Part shown: in pieces, positions 32,525 to 37,665 of the stretch
How positions within the stretch are numbered: position 1 is the first letter of the stretch
How the letters are laid out: each line of letters begins with the position of its first letter
Assembly (NCBI GenBank): GCA_017647975.1
Contig: JAGCJL010000042.1
Span: forward strand, 1-37,665
Direction: 5' to 3'
DNA: 37,665 nt
DNA from: Bacteroidaceae bacterium
Lineage (GTDB): Bacteria; Bacteroidota; Bacteroidia; Bacteroidales; Bacteroidaceae
Translations under genes and position numbers: made by a program
Notes under the pieces: model-generated
Told to the model about the DNA's origin: nothing
The model's database searches: none
The model's input: the letters and a program-made list of their open reading frames with translations, nothing else

Positions 32525-33460
32525 TTAACCGGCAAGTGTGCTTTTGCCAAAACGTTTAGCTTGTCTTTCAGGTGTATGTGCCCAACGGCGATGTGACCAA
32601 AGCCATAATTCAGGGCACTCTTTAATCATGCTTTCCAATTTGTCAATGTAGCGTTGGGTTATTACGTGTGGTGCAACCTCTTCCTTGCCGTCATAAATTT
32701 CATCAAAGCGTATTGTATAACGTCCTGGAGCAAGGCGTTTTGAATAGGCAAAATATACAGGTAAATGGAATTTCAAGGCAAGTGCTTCGCCACCATCATG
32801 GAATATGGTGTTCTGGTTCAAGAATTTAAACCAATGGCTGTCGGGACGTAAATTAGGACTTTGGTCAGCAACCAATCCAATAACAGTTCCATATCCGTTT
32901 TTACGGTTACGCAGAAAATGCAATATTGTCTGCTTCATGGGGACTTGTAATAACTTGTCCGACACATTACGCAAACGTTGATAGAATATTTCAAAAATCT
33001 CGCTACTCATAGGATGATATACTCCCATAAGTTTGGAGCCTTCTAACTGACGGCTCCATAAAAGCATATATTCCCAACAACCGTAATGTGCACCCATTGC
33101 AATCCAGTCCTGGCCTCCAAGTTTTTCATTCATCTCTTTGCTGTTGCACCAATCGGCAACATAGTCTTTACGTTTTTCGTTGGCTCCAACGAGGTTGAAT
33201 GTATCTACCACCACTTCGGCAAGAAAAAGATAATAACGTCGTATTATACGGTTAATCTCTTTTGTTGATTTTTCGGGAAATGATTTACTTAGATTCTCTA
33301 CAATAACCTTTCTTCTGTATCTTGACAAAATCAGTATTGAGGCTATAAAAGGCTTTAGTACATAGTACTTGAAAAATCGTGGAGTGTAACTCAATACAAA
33401 TGATGCACCCCATATTATTTCCAATAAAATCCTTTTATGCCATTTGAGTTTTGTGTTCAT
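32525..33460 (-). CDS. LpxL/HtrB-type lipid A acyltransferase family protein
   Basis: A 311-residue membrane-associated acyltransferase. After a hydrophobic N-terminus (LEIIWGASFVLSYTPRFF) come VENLSKSFPEKSTKEINRIIRRYY, the catalytic H-x4-E in AMGAHYGCWEYMLLW (His125, Glu130), MGVYHPMSS, NGYGTVIGLVADQSPN, and the C-terminal ECPELWLWSHRRWAHTPER. This is the lipid A secondary acyltransferase family, which adds acyl chains to lipid A or related lipids. In Bacteroidales several paralogs serve LPS and other acylated products. Here it lies between two Stealth genes in one orientation, which hints at a lipid anchor for the polymer, an inference. A -7-like box sits just upstream in the 92-nt gap. Confidence 0.9.
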   Translation of the reverse strand: MNTKLKWHKRILLEIIWGASFVLSYTPRFFKYYVLKPFIASILILSRYRRKVIVENLSKSFPEKSTKEINRIIRRYYLFLAEVVVDTFNLVGANEKRKDYVADWCNSKEMNEKLGGQDWIAMGAHYGCWEYMLLWSRQLEGSKLMGVYHPMSSEIFEIFYQRLRNVSDKLLQVPMKQTILHFLRNRKNGYGTVIGLVADQSPNLRPDSHWFKFLNQNTIFHDGGEALALKFHLPVYFAYSKRLAPGRYTIRFDEIYDGKEEVAPHVITQRYIDKLESMIKECPELWLWSHRRWAHTPERQAKRFGKSTLAG

Positions 33461-33491
33461 TGAGAAAAGTTCTTTTGCGATATTATAGATG

Positions 33492-33499
33492 CGAAGTTA
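33492..33499 (-). promoter_or_regulatory. Possible internal promoter before the LpxL-like gene
   Basis: Minus strand reads TAACTTCG, close to TAnnTTTG, in the only gap over 25 nt within this operon, 32 nt before the start codon. Confidence 0.3.
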
Positions 33500-33552
33500 A
33501 TGTTTTTTTATTTAATAAGAGTGAAAAAAAGAATAATTAACCAATATTATTC

Positions 33553-34548
33553 TCAATTCTTTATATTGCTGTTTTTTAGTTTTATCCGTTTTCGCATCCA
33601 TGCAATGATTCTTGCTTGTGTCTTTTCGTCTGCTTGATCAAGAGAGTTTATGCATCCAAACTTGAATGTTGGTCGGCTGTCAAAGAGACGCAACTTCTTT
33701 TCGGCATATTTGCCGCTTTTCTTGGGTTTAAGATAGAGTAGATTATCGTACGCCTTCCTTAGTATGCAGTAGCCGTTGTCGTATAATTGCAGATATTGTA
33801 TTTCTTGTGTGTTGAATTGTTTGTGATTCCTGAAGCGATATGAAATGTTTATATTGAGTAGTTCGGGATATGTCGCGAAGAACCTCTCGTAAACGCTTTT
33901 TAGCAAAGCTCTTGGTGTGTGGTATATTTTTATGAAGAACCACCTCTTACCCAATAATGATGCCGCATTGATCATGGTTTCTTTGAAGGTTACTTTTTTC
34001 TCGCCGTTCCGTCGGCGTTTAATTATTCTTGTTATTTTTACAAGCAGTGTGCTGTATCTTTTACCATAACATACCACCTTGCCGTCTCCGGTGAAAAAAT
34101 CCTCGGGGAAAGTCGGGGCTGTAAGTATAAAATCATCATTGAACTCAATGTAATGTTCGCTGAGCCCGGGAATACGCCAAGTCATGCTTTCTATTGATAT
34201 AGAGTTGAATGTTGGCAGGTATTCTTCATACCCTCTGAAAATGACTTTGTGGTCAATAATCTCCATGGGGATATAACCGTTGGGGAAATTCTCCTTCATA
34301 AAACTCTCAAGATTGGGATTCTGGTTGTCTGTAACAATGAATATCCTATGTATCCATGGAGCGAATCTGTTGAGTGAAGCAACGCAATAGAATATTTCTC
34401 CCACGCTGGCGTATCTTGTGCCGGCAGCCACGTCTTCGGCTTTTAGTATGGTCTCGTTGCCATATTTCATTCGTTTGGCTTTGTGCTCTTTATCATCGCC
34501 GTTAACCCATGTAATTACAGCATCGACAGGTTGCTTTATGTTGTTCAT
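33553..34548 (-). CDS. Stealth-family phosphotransferase (divergent form)
   Basis: A 331-residue Stealth protein clearly different from its two neighbours. CR1 is VDAVITWVNGDDKEH (8-22), with W-V-N-G-D-D. CR2 runs from ASVGEIFYCVASLNRFAPWIHRIFIVTDNQNP, through FRGYEEYLPTFNSISIESMTWRIPGL, to HYIEFNDDFILTAPTFP (FNDD at 136-139). Downstream KIYHTPRALLKSVYE corresponds to CR3 and the FGCINSLDQAD near residue 300 to CR4, with CINS where the other two copies have CIND. A basic insert (IIKRRRNGEKKVTFKE) lies at about 185. It starts 8 nt after the copy at 34557-35435. Activity is inferred from family membership. Confidence 0.92.
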   Translation of the reverse strand: MNNIKQPVDAVITWVNGDDKEHKAKRMKYGNETILKAEDVAAGTRYASVGEIFYCVASLNRFAPWIHRIFIVTDNQNPNLESFMKENFPNGYIPMEIIDHKVIFRGYEEYLPTFNSISIESMTWRIPGLSEHYIEFNDDFILTAPTFPEDFFTGDGKVVCYGKRYSTLLVKITRIIKRRRNGEKKVTFKETMINAASLLGKRWFFIKIYHTPRALLKSVYERFFATYPELLNINISYRFRNHKQFNTQEIQYLQLYDNGYCILRKAYDNLLYLKPKKSGKYAEKKLRLFDSRPTFKFGCINSLDQADEKTQARIIAWMRKRIKLKNSNIKN

Positions 34549-34556
34549 TTGGTGAT

Positions 34557-35435
34557 TTAAAGTTCGTAGATTGATTTGTTGGGGAAACGTGTCTCAAATG
34601 CATTTATAATAGCTGAATGTAGTTTCTTGTAACGTTTTTCGCTCAAATGCACATCGTTTATGCAAACCATTTTGCGTGTGGGGCGTGTAATGAAGCGAAC
34701 GATTTTCTCTACCGGTGTAATAGCTAACGAAAAATGTTTTTTCTCAATCTTTTCGTTTATGATTCTGTCATTAAGAAACATGTAGTCAAGGAACAGATAC
34801 TGTGTGTAGTTTTCGCCGGTACGTGTTCGCGATATTGAACGGAATATGTCGTTTTTGACTTTGTCGTATATCTCTTTACATGAACTCCGTAACATTGGCG
34901 AGCATATATGTTGTGGACGTATGAAAGGTGTTGTCTCTTTCTTTCCCAAAGCCTTGCATGCAAGATTGTGGGAGTTGCGACATATTTTTTTGAACATGTT
35001 AAAGGCGAACCAATGTTTGGTAAACTTTATAACAGCTTTTCCATCTCTAAAGAAATCTTCGGCTTTGCCAAGTGTTACAGGAAACATGTCGTCGTTGAAA
35101 TAGAGAAACTCTTCGTCAAGCCCTTTTATACGATGTAAGTGCAGTTCGATTGTGTTGCTGTTAAATGTTGGCAGGAATGCGTGCGGTACAATATCTCGGT
35201 GCAATACAATGTTGACTTTTTTCCGGTTTATCCATTTGGGAATTTGGCTCTCTTGTGATACCACAAGGTGTACTTTACGTACGAACGGTAAATTTGTTTC
35301 AATTCCACGCATCAAGAATTTAAGTGTACCCCAATCGCGGAAACGTTTTTCAATGATTGGTGTTTTTGTGTGCGTTTCGTAACTCTTCTGCCATTCGGGG
35401 TCAAACCCGTTGACAAATGTAATGACTATATCCAT
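34557..35435 (-). CDS. Stealth-family capsular polysaccharide phosphotransferase (copy B)
   Basis: A 292-residue Stealth protein with the same length and layout as the copy at 31623-32501. CR1 DIVITFVNGFDPEWQ, CR2 RFRDWGTLKFLMRGIET to YFNDDMFPV (FNDD at 113-116), CR3 RPQHICSPMLRSS, CR4 CINDVHLSEKRY. Differences to the other copy increase in the C-terminal half, which may set acceptor specificity. It is the first gene of the Stealth-Stealth-LpxL-Stealth operon. No clean TAnnTTTG box was found upstream on the minus strand, so the promoter is undefined. The 212-nt gap to the divergent GH20 gene holds a G7 tract. Confidence 0.92.
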   Translation of the reverse strand: MDIVITFVNGFDPEWQKSYETHTKTPIIEKRFRDWGTLKFLMRGIETNLPFVRKVHLVVSQESQIPKWINRKKVNIVLHRDIVPHAFLPTFNSNTIELHLHRIKGLDEEFLYFNDDMFPVTLGKAEDFFRDGKAVIKFTKHWFAFNMFKKICRNSHNLACKALGKKETTPFIRPQHICSPMLRSSCKEIYDKVKNDIFRSISRTRTGENYTQYLFLDYMFLNDRIINEKIEKKHFSLAITPVEKIVRFITRPTRKMVCINDVHLSEKRYKKLHSAIINAFETRFPNKSIYEL

Positions 35436-35541
35436 TCTTATATGTTTTCTACTTTACAGACATGTGCTTATGTAGCGTAACAATCTGATTTGTCATAATG
35501 TTTCGGCATTTGTTTTTCGTTTAACAAATATTAACAAAAAT

Positions 35542-35548
35542 GGGGGGG
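35542..35548. repeat. G7 homopolymer tract in the divergent intergenic region
   Basis: Seven G in an otherwise AT-rich stretch, followed by AAAAATGGGG with a G4. It follows a short direct repeat TTAACAAA at 35521-35528 and 35531-35538 (the second with one shift). It lies about 110 nt upstream of the Stealth operon and 100 nt upstream of the GH20 gene. Confidence 0.6.
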
Positions 35549-35601
35549 TAAAAATGGGGTTATTTAGATGCAAAATATTTTAATATTAGTAATATTAGCA
35601 T

Positions 35602-35609
35602 TATTTTTG
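35602..35609 (+). promoter_or_regulatory. Probable GH20 promoter
   Basis: TATTTTTG fits TAnnTTTG; TTTA at 35578-35581, 20 nt upstream, is one base off the -33 TTTG. The leader to the ATG at 35647 would be about 31 nt. Confidence 0.5.
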
Positions 35610-35646
35610 CAATCAGTGATATTGTATTTACTTTAAACTACTTGAT

Positions 35647-37665
35647 ATGATAAGAAAAATCTTTTCGGCAACTATTGTTGCATTGATGGTGCTTTTGCCA
35701 TCTGTGTTGCAGGCTAAAGTGGAACATCTTCTGCCACGTCCTCAACAGGTAACGGTAAATAGCGGTGAGGCTTTTGCTCTTGATCGTGATGTTACAATCA
35801 ACTATTCCAATGGTGCTGCTAAGTGTGAGCTTCTTGAGGATTTCTTTACTTCTAATGGCTGTGAAATCACAACCGGTGGTGCAGCAGTGAATGTCTCTTT
35901 GGTGGCAAGCATTGAGGGTGCATACGACTATAAACTTTATGGTTATGAGAACGAGGCTTATACCTTAGAAATTACCGCCAAAGAGATTAACATCACTGCG
36001 GTAACCGCAACAGGTATCATCCGTGCGGCACAGACATTGACACAGCTTGCCGAGGGCTATGAAGGTACGGCAGCCCTTGAGGCTTTGACCATGAAGGACT
36101 GGCCCGCGTTCAAGCTGCGTGGTTACATGCACGATGTAGGCCGTTCGTTCATCAGCATTGACGAACTGGTGAAGCAGGTAGAACTCTTCTCACGTTTCAA
36201 GGTAAATACATTCCACTGGCACATGACCGAGAACCAGGCATGGCGTTTTGAGGTAGAGGCCTATTCCAAACTTACTTCTGCTGAATCAATGACACGTTTC
36301 CCTGGTCAGTACTATACTCAGGAGGATTGCAAGCGTCTTATGGCAGTTGCAAAGAAGCATGGTGTAATCGTCATTCCCGAGATTGACATGCCGGGCCATA
36401 GCGAGGCGTTTGAGCGTGCAATGGGCTTCAATATGCAGAGCGAAGAGGGTAAGGCGGTTCTCAAAAAAGTGCTTGACGAGGTTGTAGAAGTATTTGCCGA
36501 CGCTCCTTACATCCACATCGGAGGTGACGAGGTCTCTACTACGGCTGCTTATCTCAATGAGATGATTGCCTATGTGGAGAGCAAGGGAAAGAAGGCTGAA
36601 CTCTGGAACCCTATCAACGGCATCGGTCAGGATGCTTTGAACCATACTCTTGCACAGATGTGGGGTACACGCGGTTACCTTGCTCCGGGCAAGGCCAATA
36701 TTGACTGCCGTTACAACTATACCAACCACTTTGATGTCTTTGCCGACCTGGTGGGCATCTACAAGAGCAACATCTATTACGAGCAGAAGGGCAGTGCCAC
36801 TGTGGCAGGTGCCATTTCGGGCTGCTGGAACGACCGCAAGATGGCCACTGTAGAGGACATCATGGCACAGAACAATGTGTATGCCAATGTGATAGCCACT
36901 GCCGAGCGTGCCTGGAAGGGTGGCGGCAAGCGCTATATCGACAACTGCACCAATGGCGGCACCAATGGCCATGGAGGTGTGATGCTGCCAAATTCGGGCG
37001 AGGAATATGAGGAGTTCAAGAGCTGGGAGACACGTTTCCTGTTCCACAAGGCAAACTCGCTGAAGGGCGAGCCCATTCCCTATGTGAAGCAGACCAACGT
37101 GCGCTGGCGCATTACCGATGCCTTCCCCAACGGAGGAAGCGAGACTGCAGCTTTCGGTCCCGAGGCTGAAGGCAAGACAGCTTCCCTGGAGGTGCTGCCA
37201 GAGACATATACACACGAGGGCAAGACCTACTATACAGGCATGGCAACCGGTGCAGGCATTTACCTGAGCCACACCTGGGGCAAGAGCATCATCGATGCAT
37301 ACTACGAAGCTCCGGCATTCAACACCACTGCCTATGCATGGACATATGTGTACTCTCCCGAGGCACAGGAGGTGGGCGCACAGATCGAGTTCCAGAACTA
37401 CAGCCGTTCGGAGCAGGATGCTGCCGCACCTGCTGGCAAGTGGGACCACTACGGTTCCAAGATATGGGTCAATGGCAAGGAGATTGCCGCTCCCAAGTGG
37501 GACAACACTGGAGTGAGCATCAGCAACAAGGAGGTGACACTGAAGAACGAGAACTTCGCTGCACGCAAGCCCATCAAGGTGAGCCTGAAGAAGGGTTGGA
37601 ACAAGGTGTTCCTGAAGCTGCCCTATTTCAACAAGGGCTACCGCCTGAAGAAGTGGATGTTTACC
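35647..37665 (+). CDS. GH20 beta-N-acetylhexosaminidase, 3' end outside window
   Basis: An open frame of 673 codons from the ATG at 35647 to the window edge, with no stop. Signal peptide MIRKIFSATIVALMVLLPSVLQA is followed by the N-terminal hexosaminidase domain (VEHLLPRPQQVTV, TAVTATGIIRAAQTL) and the GH20 barrel: LRGYMHDVGRSFISIDEL, FHWHMTENQAWRFE (His190-Trp191-His192), VIVIPEIDMPGHSEAF, and the catalytic IHIGGDE with Asp294-Glu295 for substrate-assisted cleavage of terminal GlcNAc/GalNAc. Then comes WGTRGYLA and a C-terminal beta-sandwich region. It would act in periplasm or on the surface. Synonymous usage changes along the gene, from AT-ending to GC-ending codons (see findings). Confidence 0.93.
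   Translation, partial: MIRKIFSATIVALMVLLPSVLQAKVEHLLPRPQQVTVNSGEAFALDRDVTINYSNGAAKCELLEDFFTSNGCEITTGGAAVNVSLVASIEGAYDYKLYGYENEAYTLEITAKEINITAVTATGIIRAAQTLTQLAEGYEGTAALEALTMKDWPAFKLRGYMHDVGRSFISIDELVKQVELFSRFKVNTFHWHMTENQAWRFEVEAYSKLTSAESMTRFPGQYYTQEDCKRLMAVAKKHGVIVIPEIDMPGHSEAFERAMGFNMQSEEGKAVLKKVLDEVVEVFADAPYIHIGGDEVSTTAAYLNEMIAYVESKGKKAELWNPINGIGQDALNHTLAQMWGTRGYLAPGKANIDCRYNYTNHFDVFADLVGIYKSNIYYEQKGSATVAGAISGCWNDRKMATVEDIMAQNNVYANVIATAERAWKGGGKRYIDNCTNGGTNGHGGVMLPNSGEEYEEFKSWETRFLFHKANSLKGEPIPYVKQTNVRWRITDAFPNGGSETAAFGPEAEGKTASLEVLPETYTHEGKTYYTGMATGAGIYLSHTWGKSIIDAYYEAPAFNTTAYAWTYVYSPEAQEVGAQIEFQNYSRSEQDAAAPAGKWDHYGSKIWVNGKEIAAPKWDNTGVSISNKEVTLKNENFAARKPIKVSLKKGWNKVFLKLPYFNKGYRLKKWMFT

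Noticed and set aside
36286-37449. 387-codon open frame on the minus strand, rich in Cys, His and Leu
   Set aside because: It lies opposite the GH20 frame, which carries a signal peptide and catalytic GGDE motif. The long opposite frame results from GC-ending codons in that region.
1-37665. CRISPR arrays, insertion sequences, integrases or prophage genes
   Set aside because: No regularly spaced direct repeats, transposase or integrase motifs, or phage genes were seen on either strand.

Overview
The window reads as a piece of a Bacteroidales chromosome (phylum Bacteroidota, Prevotella/Bacteroides-like). Evidence: AT-rich DNA, start sites preceded by the Bacteroidota -7 box TAnnTTTG rather than strong Shine-Dalgarno sequences, a type IX secretion (T9SS) plug protein and a T9SS-type C-terminal sorting domain, an archaeal/eukaryote-like ProS, ammonia-dependent AsnA, and a methylmalonyl-CoA decarboxylase operon typical of propionate formers. 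All calls come from reading translations and motifs by eye; no database search was run.

Layout. 1-2.4 kb: end of a YraN-family gene, a MmcQ/YjbR-like gene, birA, a small convergent membrane-protein gene, and pyrH. 2.5-7.1 kb (minus strand): a tight five-gene operon, VTC-domain polyphosphate polymerase-like protein > DUF4956 membrane protein > DUF2490 outer-membrane barrel > small T9SS-sorted protein > Cthe_2159-like carbohydrate-binding beta-helix protein. This is the best candidate for an undescribed system. 7.3-10.6 kb: an HD-domain hydrolase and lptD. 10.7-14.0 kb (minus): ung, proS, asnA. 14.26 kb: tRNA-Arg(CCG). 14.4-19.2 kb: a DUF1460 amidase-like protein, the T9SS plug protein, a WecA/MraY-type glycolipid initiator and manC. 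19.2-23.5 kb (minus): TPR protein, glnS, a GT2. 23.6-26.6 kb: fhs and rarA. 26.7-29.3 kb (minus): mce, mmdA, a 48-codon MmdE-like gene and the biotin carrier. 29.4-35.4 kb: a surface-polymer cluster with a TagF-like CDP-glycerol transferase, a GT2, three Stealth-family phosphotransferases and an LpxL-like acyltransferase. 35.6 kb to the edge: a GH20 beta-hexosaminidase, cut by the window end.

How the parts connect. Most of the non-housekeeping content concerns the cell envelope: LptD and the LpxL-like enzyme for LPS, WecA-type and ManC enzymes for glycan precursors, Stealth and TagF-like enzymes for phosphodiester-linked polymers, and T9SS plug plus cargo for surface secretion. BirA would biotinylate the carrier subunit encoded 25 kb away. 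Convergent gene pairs are mostly separated by unusually perfect inverted repeats that look like bidirectional terminators, several of them overlapping stop codons.

Intergenic stretches are short. The longest without a protein gene (13970-14442) holds the asnA leader, the tRNA and two hairpins. The 17894-18153 gap holds divergent promoters, and 35436-35646 holds a G7 tract and the GH20 promoter.
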